DNA from: Nipponacmea schrenckii
Lineage: Eukaryota; Mollusca; Gastropoda; Lottiidae
Assembly (NCBI GenBank): GCA_030562195.1
Contig: CM060200.1
Span: 31,163,023 to 31,227,022, forward strand
Reading direction: 5' to 3'
Length of the DNA stretch: 64,000 nucleotides
Shown: one piece after another, positions 25,646 to 39,015 of the stretch
Position numbering within the stretch: position 1 is the first letter of the stretch
Layout of the letters: each line of letters opens with the position of its first letter
Made by a program: the position numbers and the translations under genes
The notes under the pieces: model-generated
Database searches by the model: none
Told to the model about the DNA's origin: nothing
What the model saw: only the letters and a program-made list of their open reading frames with translations

Positions 25646-28600
25646 ATGGAACTAGGTTTAGGTTTTGAGGATGAAGATTTTGAACAAAATAATAAAGCAA
25701 AAGAACGTATAATTTCATATAATGCCAAGTTTTGTTACCCTAGAGTGAGTTAATTCCTTGAATTTGTTCTTCTTTCTCTTGAGTGTAGCAAGCCTTGGAC
25801 TAATTAAAGCTCAGCTATATTGAAGTGAAATTTCACCTAATCTGTATCTTTGGTCACAGATAAGTGGTGATATTTTCATGGTCTGCAAAAGACCTATCTA
25901 CATGGATCTCAGGATCTGTTTAAATATTTAAAGATCCAAACTATGATATTAATACTGGAATTACAAACATGTTCAGTATGTAGGCCTTATGTAATGTATA
26001 CAATGATATTTCAGTGGTTTAATGATAATGAAGAAATAGAGAAAGCAGCGGATAAATCTCAGATATATAAATTTAGTGCTGATAGTTTTTATTATGATGG
26101 TGATTATACACAAGCATTAAACAAATATCAATTATGTAAAGGTATGTTTTTTTCTTATAAACTTTCACCTTCACTTAGGTCTGTTGAAGTAGAACTATGA
26201 TAATTCTGTACATCTAGATCAGATTTCTGACATGAAACCAAGTAGTCCATTTAATTATTAGAATGAATATTAATATAAACTATATTAACTAGACCTATAT
26301 CCTGGGCATAACAACTACCATAAAAGTGTACTGCTTGATGTGATTATAGTTTTAATTGGACTTGGGGAAAACGCTAATATCTTTGCTTAACTCTACTTTA
26401 AAACAGATCGCTGGAAATAATAAGGACATTAGTTTAAATTATATTTCAATATTAAATTTTTTTAAGAATTCGCTTAGATCCAGTATTTTGTAATTTGAAA
26501 CCCCGATATCAGTTGTGATTTTTTTAGATAATTTACCATATGAGTTGACACCAGTATGGAGAGATGTAGTTGAATCTATAGCTAGATGTTACTTAAATCT
26601 ACATCAATTTGATGAAAGTGAGAGAATTGCCCGACATTTGGTAAAATACAGTTTGATTCATTCAATAATACTGAATAATAAGTAAATCTTAGAAAATACT
26701 TACTGAGCCTCACTTAAAATAAGCTGCTTAAATATTCTGCTTTTTTTTAAATTTTATTTAAATCTGAATTGGCAATATCCCGTCAAGATCATATTTGACC
26801 ATTTTCACAAGTCATACTGTGCTTAAATAAGTTTTGTTGAATTCTAGTATTGCATGCTATGAAACAAATTTTTTTTCTGGATTTTGATTCATGACATTTG
26901 TATTGTTTCTGTATTTTTAAGCTTGAAAAATCTGAGTATATAATATTTAAAAGACAAAGTTTAAAGTTATTATATGATATACAAACCAAAAGGAATGATA
27001 ATATAGAGGGTATGGTACAGTCATTGTTGTATTATTAAGCACATAAACATAGGCACAACGAAGGCTATAATGTTAATCCTTACAATTAAAAACAAAACAT
27101 TTACTTTTACAATTATTTTTCACATTTTCGTACTGTTGTCATTGAATTTCTCCAGCTTAACCCTCTTCTAAATTTTTTGCACAATATTGTATTTAATCTG
27201 TTACTTTTGCCGTCATAATGTTTTCAGATCCAATAGAAACACTACAGTCACTCTTACAATTAGATTGTTGTTATGCTCCATACTGGTATAAATTATATCA
27301 TTTATATAGAAAACAACATGAATTATCTTTCTCTGATGTTAGCAGAAGTCAATATTCGTATCCTGTTAAAGCTGCTACTTGTCTTGTAAGGGCTAGGTAA
27401 GAAAAACTCAATTTTCCAAACTATCTTTGTCAAAAAGTGTGAAGTTTATTATAATTTGTTTAATTTGCCTCCCTTTTAAATGTGTCCTCTTTAGGAATAA
27501 TAGGCCTTAGATGGAACATAAAATTTCTATTTCAAACCTCGCCAATAACAGGATATATCCATCAGTAGACTTACCTCTTGTAACTACACCTCAAAATTCC
27601 TCAATTATTATATAAATCCAGAAAATCAAGTAGTTAAGTATAAAACGCTTAATACATCCATTTTCCGTTGTAATTATAAAGGGAAGTAACTCTAACTTGG
27701 GGTTTTCCCCATGTCCATGAATACTCTTGATTTGACCTCAACATTGTCAAACAATATACAATATTTAAATTCATAGAAGATCAACAAAATGCAATTAATA
27801 TGATTTAGAAAAATACTGCAAAACTGATAAAATATTCAATGAATTTAAAAAGGAACATGTTTGTATACACCAGAAAATGATTGCCATAGCGCGCTTGTGC
27901 ATGGATGCGATGTTGCTTTTGTTTGATTACTTAAGAACTGAACAGATTCATCGCTTGCTCATTTTTTAAAAACATTTCGAATATAGTTTTATTGTTGCTT
28001 TTTGAAAATTAAGTAAGTGTGGGTGTGGGATGCACACTTATTTAACTAATAGTCAATATTGAACACAAATATTAGCAGTAGCACGACCTATTATCCCTTT
28101 AACAAAGAATCTGTTTGATTTTCAGATTTTTAAGAAGAGCTCTACATAATCAGGCCTGTGATATAGTAACTGAGAGAAATTCCAAGATTTTAACAGAAAT
28201 AGAGAAATACTTAAAAGAATTAAATATAACAATAGAAATCATTAACACAATCAGATCTGTAAGTTTTATCTCTTCAATACTTTGACATATGCCATGGCAA
28301 GATTTGGACCAAATAACCTATAACCTATTTAGTCCATCATATATGTTATGTGTTAAAAGGGGACTGCTTATGTATAGAACGTTTAAGGAGTCATAAAATG
28401 GATCTGTTACTCGTCCTTTGAAATGTCACTTGAAGGCTCATAAAACTTTGGAAAAGTAAAGAAAGGATGTATTAAGGTATAGTTGTATTGAAACTTTTTT
28501 CTCACAATACAGTGGATGTTAAGTACACAACAAGAAGAAAATGAAGACAATACTCAAAATGTTTGTGTAAGTTATATTTCATCATTATATACATATATAT

Positions 28601-28901
28601 TGCACTAGATATACACAATAACATCAAAAACAATAAATTATAAATTGGCCAGTGATCTTGGAATGTGTCTATCCAAAGGATACCATTTGGCATGAAAAGT
28701 GTGTTTCTGGTTTGATAATCTCACTTCAATGAATTGTATGACAAGCCATGTGTCCATTGAAACAATAATGCTTTCTGTAAAAGTCACCTGTCAAATAAGT
28801 ATTATATCTACTTTCAGGAAAATATATTGAGTGGAGGAGATTTAGAAGATAAATGGTTTGGTTGGTCACAGAATAGTTTATTTGAGTCATCACCTTCCTG
28901 A
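25646..28901 (+). CDS. C8orf76: C8orf76 homologue (TPR-like protein of unknown function)
   Basis: Eight coding exons: 25646-25744, 26015-26141, 26528-26640, 26922-27009, 27228-27396, 28126-28258, 28513-28566, 28818-28901 (TGA). Lengths sum to 289 codons, giving 288 residues, shorter than the human protein (about 380). Shared landmarks are the start SYNAKFCYPRWF (human SYCAKLCEPQWF), DSFYYDGDYTQALNKY, which looks like a TPR helix pair, IARCYLNLHQFDESERIA, LVRARFLRR, and the C-terminal LEDKWFGW (human FEDKWFRK). No catalytic motif is visible. The molecular function of the family is not established. The ATG was chosen for an acidic start (GLGFEDEDFEQ) resembling the human N-terminus, with a 5'UTR acceptor at 25610. 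The 3' end faces TRAPPC12 354 bp away. Confidence 0.85.
27491..28102. mobile_element. TTAA MITE, family AGGGATAATAGG, in C8orf76 intron
   Basis: The right end CCTATTATCCCT is followed by TTAA; the left end is degenerate (TTAGGAATAATAGG). Internal sequence near the left end (ATGGAACATAAAATTTC, CATCAGTA) matches the better-preserved copy at 30116-30450. The element ends only 23 bp before the splice acceptor of the exon at 28126. Confidence 0.55.
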
Positions 28902-29255
28902 AAACAACATACTAGTATAAAACAGGAATATAATGATGATGCATTAGATCCCCACAATCAAAATGACTTGAGGTGATTGTAGTTACCTACATAAAATATT
29001 TTGAAGTTTGCTTTGACTGAAGTAAGGGTCATATTATAAAGAATTATGAGAAATTTTGAAAGCGGTCAAAATAACAAGAAAGTAGCTTTTCAATGTTTGC
29101 TGCTAACAATAAATAGTGTTTTTAAAACCATAAATTGTCTTACTGGCAAACACAAATCAACAACCTGTTTGTCTCAACAGATTAAGTCACAATATTTCTC
29201 TAACTTGACTGCTGAATTCAAATTACATCATTTGGTACTTTACTTCATATTTAAC
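28902..29255. other. Convergent 3' ends of C8orf76 and TRAPPC12
   Basis: A gap of 354 bp between two facing stop codons. AATAAA at 29108-29113 is a plausible polyadenylation signal for C8orf76, so the two 3'UTRs may overlap. Nothing else recognised. Confidence 0.55.
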
Positions 29256-32200
29256 TCATGACATCTTTAAACAAACAACTGGAAAGCCATCTCCTTTGTG
29301 TTTATTCACCATATCTAATACAGCTTGTTTTTTATGTAGAGCTCTGGATGATTCGAGTTCATATAATGTACATAGATTAAACAACACCCCTTCATGTAGA
29401 TTCTGTCCAGGATTGTTGTGAACTAGAGCTTCTAATGTATTCAAAGCATCCTTTAAACGACACATATATAGTGAACATACTGCCATATTGTTTACAGCCT
29501 GCAAATAAAAAATTTTATCTTATCTTTTATCTAAAGCTATCCCTCCCACTTCTGTACAAAATTTGATTACTGACAACATTAAGCATTTATACAGATTTTT
29601 AGAATATTTTTTTCTAATGAGTTTCTGTAGTAGGTCAATCAGCAGCGGCACTTTACACTTTATCAATTTCAAATATAATATGAGTACATGTACTTACACA
29701 TGTATTACTGGGCTCCAATTGTACAGCTGATTTAAAATGTTCATAAGCTTCTGAGAAATTATTTACACACATAGCTAGAAATCCCCTAAAATATATAATA
29801 AAATTTTCATTATTGTGTGATTACACAAATTATGATTAATAACAGCCACACTTTGAATACAATTTAATGAAATCATCAGAACTGAGCTGATGAAAAGACT
29901 ACAGAATCTGTAGTTTGGAATTGATCTCAGCTCTCAATAGTTGTTATAAATCTATATTGACAAGCATCAAAAACTTACTTATTGATAGAATTCAATGCAG
30001 TAAAAGTATTTCCGCGAGTACATGTTTCACTTTCTACTTGTTTGAATGCTTCAGTGGCTTTAATAACATTTCCCATCTAGAATATAAGAAAATATTAGGT
30101 ATGAACGGACAAATCTTAAAGGGATAATAGGTCTTAGAATGAACAAAAAATTTATAATTTTTATCTTGGCCAATTAGAGCTCTATTCATCAGTAAATATA
30201 TCTGCTACCATAAATAACATAAAAAAATAAATAAACATCCAAAAAACTATAAAGTAGTTATCATAAAGACGAATTTGATTATTGAAAAAACGCTTAATAA
30301 ATAAATTAAGTATTTTTTAAAAATGACTTAGTTTTGCTAGTTTTCAAGATTTTAAGAGATTCTGTTACTTTATGACACTAAGTAAGTACCCCTGAAGAAT
30401 ATACACTCATATTGACCATTCTTGAGAACTAAAACCTATTATCCCTTTAATTAATAAATTTTGACCTTTACAATCATATTTACAAAAAATAAACATAAAG
30501 TGAATGTGAATTGTGCTGTAAATAGCAGCAATAAAAGACTATTCTTCTTCATATATCATAAGACAAAATATCTATATGAATCCAAATGCATAAAAAGTAC
30601 ATGTATACCAATTAAGGACAAATTTCAAAAGACAGTAGCATTAGTTTAGTCCACTCCAACTATTGAGGAGTCTCCAATGTTCATAGAATCTCATTTGATT
30701 ACATCTTAAAAAGTTGAAAAACATGAGGTTAATAGTTCAACCAGAATTTATATTTTGTTTCTAGAGTATAATTGTTGGCATACCTGTAAGTATATTCTAC
30801 CTATACCACTCATCAATGCTATTCTATTCTCACATTCTTTAATCATCAACATTTCAAATATACTGATAGATGCTTCATAGTCCTAAAATCACAATAATAA
30901 ACACTGTTATATTGAACATATTATGTTTAGGTTGTTGTAGGCTAGGTATTGAAATTAAATGTTCTTTTAACTCACCTTCATTGACAACAATACTGAAGCT
31001 ATTTTATACTGCACTTGTATTTCTCTGGCTTGCCATAATTTCAATGAAGCTGTAATGATATATAAACAAGTTAGGAACTCTACAAGTTGACAAGAAATAA
31101 GATGAAGATCTACTCTTTTGCATGTAAGAAGCCATGAAGCGTGCAATTAGATGACTCATGCAGATGAGAAAGATAGCTTGCATGGCAAGGTAATTCACAC
31201 CCACTGGCAACATTGACTTTGAATAAGAACTTGACAGTACATTAACAATCACCAGAATGAAATATTCAACCTTCAGTCATACAATTATTTTCTGGGTTTG
31301 TTAAAATCTTTTAACAAGGCTATAACCCATAAAATATTTTTTGCTTTGCAATTGACTTTATCCTTGGGTGCTAATATATAATTTCAGCAAGTTTCCTCAA
31401 AATCCATAAAGAATTGTGCCTTTAATACAAGCCAAAATTTAAACGCTTTTTAAAGAACAAGGGCAGTAACTCATAATATTTTTCGAATTCTTTAGTTATA
31501 ATACACTCTCAAACCAAGTTTCATCAAAATCAGGTCAAGAATTGCACATTGTAGAGAATTTATGAGCATTTCAAGAACAAAGAAGTTAGTTTGAGTGCAT
31601 GACTTTAAATATTTAGTTGGGCGATTTGGCCCAATGTGAAGTATTACTGTACGACCTGTCAATGTGTGATCATACTAATTTTTTTCTGAATTTGCTGATT
31701 TTCAATAGGGTTCATCCTATCATAAATACTCATATTAGTCATCAAAATCGGTGACGAATTGCGATTGCACCTTCTAGAGTATTTAGAGCAATTGTGGACA
31801 GTCCAATGAACATGGGTGACAACAATTATAAAATAGTTGAATTTTGTCTCAAGTTTCTTCAACTTGTGTGAGTGGAATGAGATTTTTTTACAGAACTGGC
31901 AATGCTGGCACCCAACTGTTAATAGTGTAAAATCTTTGGTAATCCATGGCAGCTCCTAATTATAACAGTGGTAAACTGTAAATTAAGGGTGGTGCAATAA
32001 AGAAGTCTGTTTGCTTTGTTAATGAAATAAAACATTTTTGAAAGATATTTAAGTCGTCTACCTTACAGCATAGATAAAAATTTTAGAAAGACAAACCTTT
32101 TCTGCTATCTGGAGATAATTCTATACCAGCCCCATCTTCCGATAGTCCGCTTTCTAAATTCTTCACAATCTAAAATGAAAAGATAACCAAGGCCACAAAA

Positions 32201-35200
32201 ATAAAGTGTCTTTGTTTTAAGGCACTGCCAGACTCACAAAAAGCGTCCGCTTCAAACCATTTTATTTGTAAAAAAAATAAAAAATAAAAATATGTTGCCT
32301 GCCCACATCACCTTTTCAATCAATAAAAAACTGCTTATTCTTGAACTGAGAAGCTATATTTTTTAATCTAAATTTAATTTCTTGTCTTTAATTTTGTCCT
32401 CTTTTACAAACTTAACATTTCCGGCAATACACTATGATTTTTGTGTATTTCTGGTGACTTCTTTACACTACTAGCCTCGATTATCTAGGTCGTTGCTAGT
32501 CTTTGACGAGCAAGGGATTTACGCGATTTTGGGAAATAATCGTTATTTAGTTGGAGCGATTTCAAGATGTATGTTAGTTTAATTTAAAAAGAAATTAGTG
32601 TGAGTAGATGACTTTAAATATTTAGTTGGGCGATTTGGCCCATTGTGAAGAATACTGTACGACCTGTCAATGTGTGGTTATCTCCCGTATTATACAAGTT
32701 CAAGGTCATTCGCCATAAGTGTGAAAAGAAAATTCCAGTCAATTTGAGATGATTTTTTTATTATTTTATTCTAAGATAAATGAAATACATGACCATTTTT
32801 TTCCGAGGTAATTGCCCGAGAAACAAGATATTTTTTTTTTTCATGGCCAAATTAAAAATGCATATTTCTAATTCCTATTCAAGGGAACAGACATTACTTA
32901 TTAATGGAAGAGTTAAAGACATGATTTCAATAAATTTCTGGCTATACCTACATCCTATTACACAATCTAAATCAATATCATTGTAAAATATTACCTTAGA
33001 AGTAACAGCTAATACATAGTATAATTTATCTAATGATTCTTGATGTCTATTAAGATGATGTGGTAATTCAGCATGAAGTATTCTCAACCCAAATGATACC
33101 ATAGAGCCTAAAATTACATGTATACGTATCAATTTTTAAAAAATCTTTTAACTAATAAGTGCTCAATAGACCAATTGCAGAGAATTATATTTGATATAAT
33201 CAAAAACGAAATCTTTTTATCAGTTATCGGGGAGTCGATAAGCTCAATTGAATTCTTCTTACAAAATGCAGAATTCAGAATTCTAAATGCCATCAAAGCT
33301 ATCAATGAATCTAATTCCATTTCCTTTTTGGTGGCATTGTCTAAATACAGCTAGAAGAAATGAATTGAGGAATAGACAAAGCTGTGTTTTATTAAAGGGA
33401 TACAGTCCTCTAATACTTCTAAAAAACCAAAAGTAGATCAGACTATCATTAAAAAGACAGTGGATCAAATCAACTTCTTTTTCAAATTCTGTTGATCAAA
33501 TGAGGGACATAAATGCTATTACAAGGTCAACATAGAAATATATATAAATTATTGCTACTAACCCCGTCTGCCAGGATAAAGTTGGGGGTAGAATTCAAAA
33601 TATAAATCTGGGGAGTCCATTGAATTGAATGCTCTCATTTCTGAATCTAATATCTCAAATAATCTTAATCTCATTAATAAAGCAAACCGACAAAACCATA
33701 GCTACAATTAGGAAAAATAAAATAATAGGACATTGCATTGTGAAGTGATATATATATTAATAAAATAAACACCAAATAAGGAAATATATTCTAAGCCATC
33801 TATAGATGAAGGCATCTGCTAACAAATATTATCCTACCTGTAAAGTTTTAGGTGAATGTTGAGTAATGGTTCCTGCCTCTTGTTGACCATGACCTTGTCC
33901 TACGTCTGCTAAAAGATATCCAGTTAAATCTACTCCAGCTCTCAAACAGCCTGCAGCCTAGTAATGGATATATTTTTTCATAAAAAAACTTGAAGGATAT
34001 ACCTAAGGGATTCTAGAACAGCATTAAAATTGATGATAGAGATTAGGTTGGTTGAAAGGCAACAAGTGACTAGTCAACAGAAGACACTGACACATGGTTA
34101 AAGTGGAGTTCACTGTTGTTAACGTTAATATATTAAAATGAGAATACAAAATATTTCTGACATAAATATACGTATAATAATCATCTAAAACCAAAAAAAG
34201 AACCAAATAACAAAAGATATAATAGTCACAACAAAATCTATTCAAATCTAACTCACAATAAGGTAAAATTAATATTACTTACCACCAATTGTGCCAAACC
34301 ATTTTCATCTCTAGATACTGAATCTGCAGTTAAAACTTGTCTTTTTACTGCTTCTTGTTCACCCATATACTTCAACACTAAATCACGTACAGGGTCTCCC
34401 TAAAATGAAAAGATAGCTTGCCAGGCAAGGTAACATACGCCCACTTCAGCAAACAGAATATTCCATGTTTTTTCATTTAATCCAGGGCAATAACTCATAA
34501 ACAGACATCTGGAATTGCACCATTTTTGAACTTGTCCGAGATGATATTAAGATGAATACACATACCAAGTTTCAATCAAATCGGATGAAAACTACAGCTT
34601 CTATTGCGTAAATTTTAACATTTTCTCATTTAATCAAGGGCAATAACTCATAAACAGGCATCTGGCGAGACATTATCAAGATGAATACAAATACCAAGTT
34701 TCATTCATATCGGATGAAAACTATATCTTCTATAGCTTCTATTGCATACACAAGTACATTTTAATGTTTTTCATTTAATCAAGGGCCATAACTCATAAAC
34801 CGACATCTGGAATCGTGCCATTTTCGAACTTGTCCGAGATATTATTAAGTTGAATACACATACCAAGTTTCATTCAAATCAGATGAAAACTACAGCTTCT
34901 ATTGCGTACACAAGTAAATTTCAATGTTTTTCCATTTAATCAAGGGCCATAACTCATAAACAGACATATGGAATCGTGTCATTTTCAAACTTGTCCGAGA
35001 TATTATCAAGATGAATACACATACCAAGTTTCATTCAAATCAGATAAAAACTACAGCTTCTACTGCGTACACAAGTAAATTTTAACGTTTTTTCATTTAA
35101 TCAAGGGCCCAAACTCATAAACCGACATCTGGAATCGTGCCATTTTCGAACTTGTCCGGGATATTATCAAGATGAATACACATACCAAGTTTCATGCAAA

Positions 35201-37455
35201 TCGGATAAAAACTCTGGCCTGTATCGCATACACAAGTAATTGTTGACGGACAGACGGACGGACGGACAGGGGTGATACCAATATACGTCCACATTTTCAT
35301 GTGGGCGTATAAAAAAGATTGCCCATTAGAAGTTTTAAGGAATATCACTTTGGAACAGATTTATCTCCGTTTCTCTGTTTTCATCAATTGAGCTTCTCTG
35401 AAAAATCACATCATTCAATTTTCAATTAACATTTATAAATTCAAGAGCCATTAAGCTTGTACCTGTGGGTCTGTTCTCAATACAGAAGGTGAACAGAGTT
35501 GTTCTACAGCAGGCATGTAGGTTCCAGGTACGCTACTGGTCATACTGATTAATATATGCCGTGTAGCATCAGACGGTATCCAAGCATCATGCCGTCTGTC
35601 ACTATCACTCATACATAAACTAGCAGTGAATGGATCATCTGTTATATTACCATCACCAAAATTATCAAATACAGAAGGAACTGACGGAGTCTGAAATAAT
35701 ATAAAACTAGAAATACACAAACAAAATTAAGACTAGATATTTAGTATTATTGTCTTGGAGGTGTTACTGTTATCCTACTGGTCACATCTGCAACCACCTA
35801 CCTCAAAAAATGCTTATTTGCTGTTAATGTGGATAATTATATATCATTGATAATGCTACAAAACAATTCTTGTTGTTAATAGACAATACATAGTTCATTA
35901 ATTGCTTTCTACATTTTTTACTGTTTTTAAAAGAAACCAATCTTACCTGAAATTGATGAAAAGGACTTGGTGATGTAGAAGATGGTTGTTCTGTCGGTAT
36001 TGGTGGTTGTGTTGATAACGGTTGTGATATCTGCCTCTCTACCCCAGAAGATATGAATGTTTTCAGAGGGTCCATAACAGGCTGATGTACAGGGGTCGTC
36101 AAGGGAGATAAATCTGTCGGAGTTTCTGGTGGTGCACTTCCAACAATTACTGGAAAATCCAAGTACACAGGGTTCATGCAAACCTATAGAAAATTGCTTG
36201 AAAAAGATTCATTAATTCTAAGTAGTTTCGGATTTGGCATAGATTAAATGCTAATTAAAGAAGTCTGTACCTTCTGAATTCTCAGCTGTAAAAGATTCAA
36301 AGTCATCATCTGCTTGCATTTCTGTTACTGGTAGATCACCTTGGTTGCCAGTCTCACCTTCAAATTCCACAGTTTCAGCTAAAAGTATGTTTACAATTTT
36401 ACCACCAAACTATTTTGTTATATTGATTTTATAACTTTGTAACATGCAATGACTATATACAAAAAGTTTACTGACTTTATAACTATACTTGATAATACAC
36501 TTAGCTTTTATCCTGAAGGACCAGTTGATATGTAAGCTTAATTAATTTCGTTTTATTTTCTTACCAGCTTGACTAAAGAGAAGTCAAATCCTACCTTGTT
36601 CATCACTAACTAATGTTTGATGAACCATGCTATTATTTTCTACCATATTTGAGCTATTACCAGCCACATTAGGAGCTATTACATCAGAACTGGTCAGTGG
36701 TTGAGTTTCCAACTCAGGAGAAGATATAGTATCAAAGAAATCTGCACCAGATGAGGAAGGATCAGAAGAGAAGTAACTACTTATATTAGTTGAGGCTGTT
36801 TCTGCATGCTTATCTGTCTCTAGATCTACTGGATTACCTGCCCTTTCTACATCTTCCACTCCTGTTTGATCTGACACAGATTCATTTATGTCTGGAAATG
36901 CATCATCTTTAACATTCATCTCACCAAAATAACTGCTCAGATCTGTATTTTCGGTCTTTTGTGAATCTTCCATTTCAGATGCATCTAATTTGATTTCTTC
37001 CTCTAACCCATCTTCAGATTTGGCATCTGAAATAATACAACATATATTTATCTAATATTCAGTTATGTAACTGAAATATTATTTTCATTGCGTGCAAACC
37101 ACACCCAAATTCTCATATTTCCTCAAGATAATACAAGTGATGGAAAATAAATATACTAATATTCTCGGATCATTATAATTCTGATTTCAATGAAAAAAAA
37201 TATTCTATCAAATTATTGATCACCGATATATTAATCAACAATAATGATGACGCAGAGTATCGAGTATGAATATTGACAATTACCATCTGTAATAGGGTTT
37301 TCAAGAATAACAGAATCTAGAGTATCTGTAGTTGGTGAATTAACTAATTGTGATACTCCAACGGCTTGTTGGACATCTAAATGTAAGTTAGGCTTAATAT
37401 CATCATCATCTATATCTAGGCTTTCTTCGCAAGACTTACTATCTTCCTCAGACAT
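29256..37455 (-). CDS. TRAPPC12: Trafficking protein particle complex subunit 12 (with apparent frameshift)
   Basis: Fifteen coding exons on the reverse strand: 37455-37284, 37026-36595, 36378-36271, 36149-35947, 35690-35463, 34400-34283, 33957-33838, 33701-33563, 33107-32995, 32169-32097, 31049-30976, 30882-30784, 30076-29979, 29785-29698, 29498-29256 (TGA). The acidic, Ser-rich N-terminus is poorly conserved. From DDPFTASLCMSDSDRRHDAW onward it tracks human TRAPPC12: GDPVRDLV, EAVKRQVLTADSV, YPGRRGSMVSFGLRILHAEL and the C-terminal TPR region ending MYELESSR-like LYELESSRALHKKQAVLDM. About 768 residues are expected, against 735 in human. TRAPPC12 is a subunit of metazoan TRAPPIII in ER-Golgi traffic and autophagy. 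Exon 34400-34283 is one base too long: a fourth T in its TTTT run breaks the frame and brings in a stop. Introns hold several mobile elements. Confidence 0.88.
30116..30450. mobile_element. TTAA MITE with AGGGATAATAGG inverted repeats, TRAPPC12 intron
   Basis: TTAA-AGGGATAATAGG at the left and CCTATTATCCCT-TTAA at the right give a perfect 12-bp terminal inverted repeat between TTAA duplications, 335 bp overall. Relatives are at 27491-28102 and from about 59459. PiggyBac-like by target site; no transposase. Confidence 0.75.
31169..31880 (-). mobile_element. Tandem-core element, copy E' (partial)
   Basis: Starts AAGATAGCTTGCATGGCAAG followed by GTAATTCACACCCACTGGCA, a mutated version of the shared hairpin end. 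Units of about 160 bp follow, with phrases such as CAAGGGCAGTAACTCAT and CACCTTCTAGAGTATTTA. The core type matches the element at 40113. A 95-bp segment at 31577-31668 is also present at 32589-32683. The right boundary is unclear. Confidence 0.55.
32589..32683. repeat. 95-bp dispersed repeat, second copy
   Basis: Shares the phrases GATGACTTTAAATATTTAGT, TGGGCGATTTGGCCCA and CTGTACGACCTGTCAATGTG with 31577-31668, same orientation and only a few differences. Both copies lie in TRAPPC12 introns. Confidence 0.7.
34411..35310 (-). mobile_element. Tandem-core element, copy C (same core as copy A, inverted)
   Basis: Begins AAGATAG plus CTTGCCAGGCAAG plus GTAACATACGCCCAC. Five or six units of about 160 bp carry CAAGGGCCATAACTCATAAA and TACCAAGTTTCATTCAAATC. 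It ends in a CGGACGGACGGAC tract and the palindrome TATACGTCCACA..TGTGGGCGTATA. The units match those at 1421-2370 on the opposite strand. It lies between TRAPPC12 exons 35463 and 34400, just 10 bp upstream of the acceptor of the latter. Confidence 0.75.
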
Positions 37456-39015
37456 GTTTTTCTACAATGTAGAAATCCAAAGCTGTATATCTCAAATCTT
37501 ATTTATTATGGGAACCATCCTTAAGAGAATAACAGTGCATCTTACACCTACAAATCAAATAGGGTTGCAATTGGCTTCCAAGATATAACAAAATACAACA
37601 ATTAGAATAACTTAGTTAGGGAAATAAAATATGTCATGCTCATAGACGCACTGGTTTACTACATAGGCCATATTGATTGAGGAATTAACGGATTTAAATC
37701 AGTCTAAGGCACTGACACTCACTCAGTAGTCAGTAGAGGCACTGTAACTATTTCTTTTTGGGAAATCTCAAGTCAGTGAGATAGACTATCTGATAGTAAA
37801 TGAATATGCAATATAATGAGACTAGTCCTATCTAATTTCAGTTTTGATATTCTCACATTTTGCACATTATGATTACCTATGGGTATTCCGCTAGAGAATT
37901 GAAATGGATTGTAAACAACAGATTTTTGTGTCAAGTACTGCTGATACTTTTACTTTCCACAAACACCGGAAGTTGAATTATGATAAAGCGGGAGGCAACC
38001 GACTTTTCGTTTTCACTTCGGACTACAGTCAATAAGCCTATGCCTCAAGGACAATTAAATATCCAGCACCTATATTATAATAGTTTTGTGTCTGTAACTG
38101 AAAATGGGTTTCTGAATGGATGAACTATATTCACTGATAGTGAAATGGTCAGTAAGATTGCCCGAGAAACCATACCCATTCGGTATTTGAATGATTTATT
38201 TTTAATTCTTGATTTAAAAAAAAAATGTGTTATTGATAAGGCAGAAGATGTAATGTTTTTATCCTGTTTAAGTGGAATACATGTAACAAATGCCAGCAAA
38301 ATCAATTGATCAATTTCCTTTAGCTTCAATAAAAAGGTTGAGACATGATGTTCAAAATCTGAACTTTGGCTTTAATAAGTAAATTAAAGTCAAGAATTTT
38401 ACAAACAGTCAAAACGCAAAAGTGCACTTTAACCTGTAACTATAAATTAACGTGGCAAAAGGTGAGCTTTATCAGGTGTGAAATAACAATAGGTTAAATC
38501 TCTATACCTCTACCAATCAAAATTTTTAGAGTTTTCATATATGGACACTTGCTTTACCAGACGTTATTCTTTTTTCCAACATATACTGTTTGATAATCGA
38601 GTCTACTATTTTCAATCAACTGTCTGCAACAATAACAGTACATTGTACTATTTTATATCGATATCGACAATATTACGGTTATAGTACAACTATATAAAAC
38701 TTCATCAAATCTGCTGTTTATTTTGGTAATTGACTGTTATTTAATGTAAGTGCACATTAATTATATTAGATGCCCAATACTGCACATAGATATTGCTAAT
38801 TATATTCTATTGTAATATAAGGCAGTCATTGTAAAAAATCTTTCCATGAATCATATATGAATTTTTGAGATTGATATTTCAACCGTTACTAAACAATTAA
38901 CGTGTTAATCAATATAAACAAATTTTCGAGTTCTCACAAAATTATGCCCTGATAATATTGCCTTATTTCCTGTCATTATTATAGGCTACAGTGGGATACA
39001 TACTTTTTGTCTTAC

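Noticed and set aside
35927..36181. Alternative TRAPPC12 exon start at the acceptor near 36181
   Set aside because: Splicing there puts the exon in the wrong frame; the acceptor TTTTCCAG before 36149 keeps the phase and the conserved reading.
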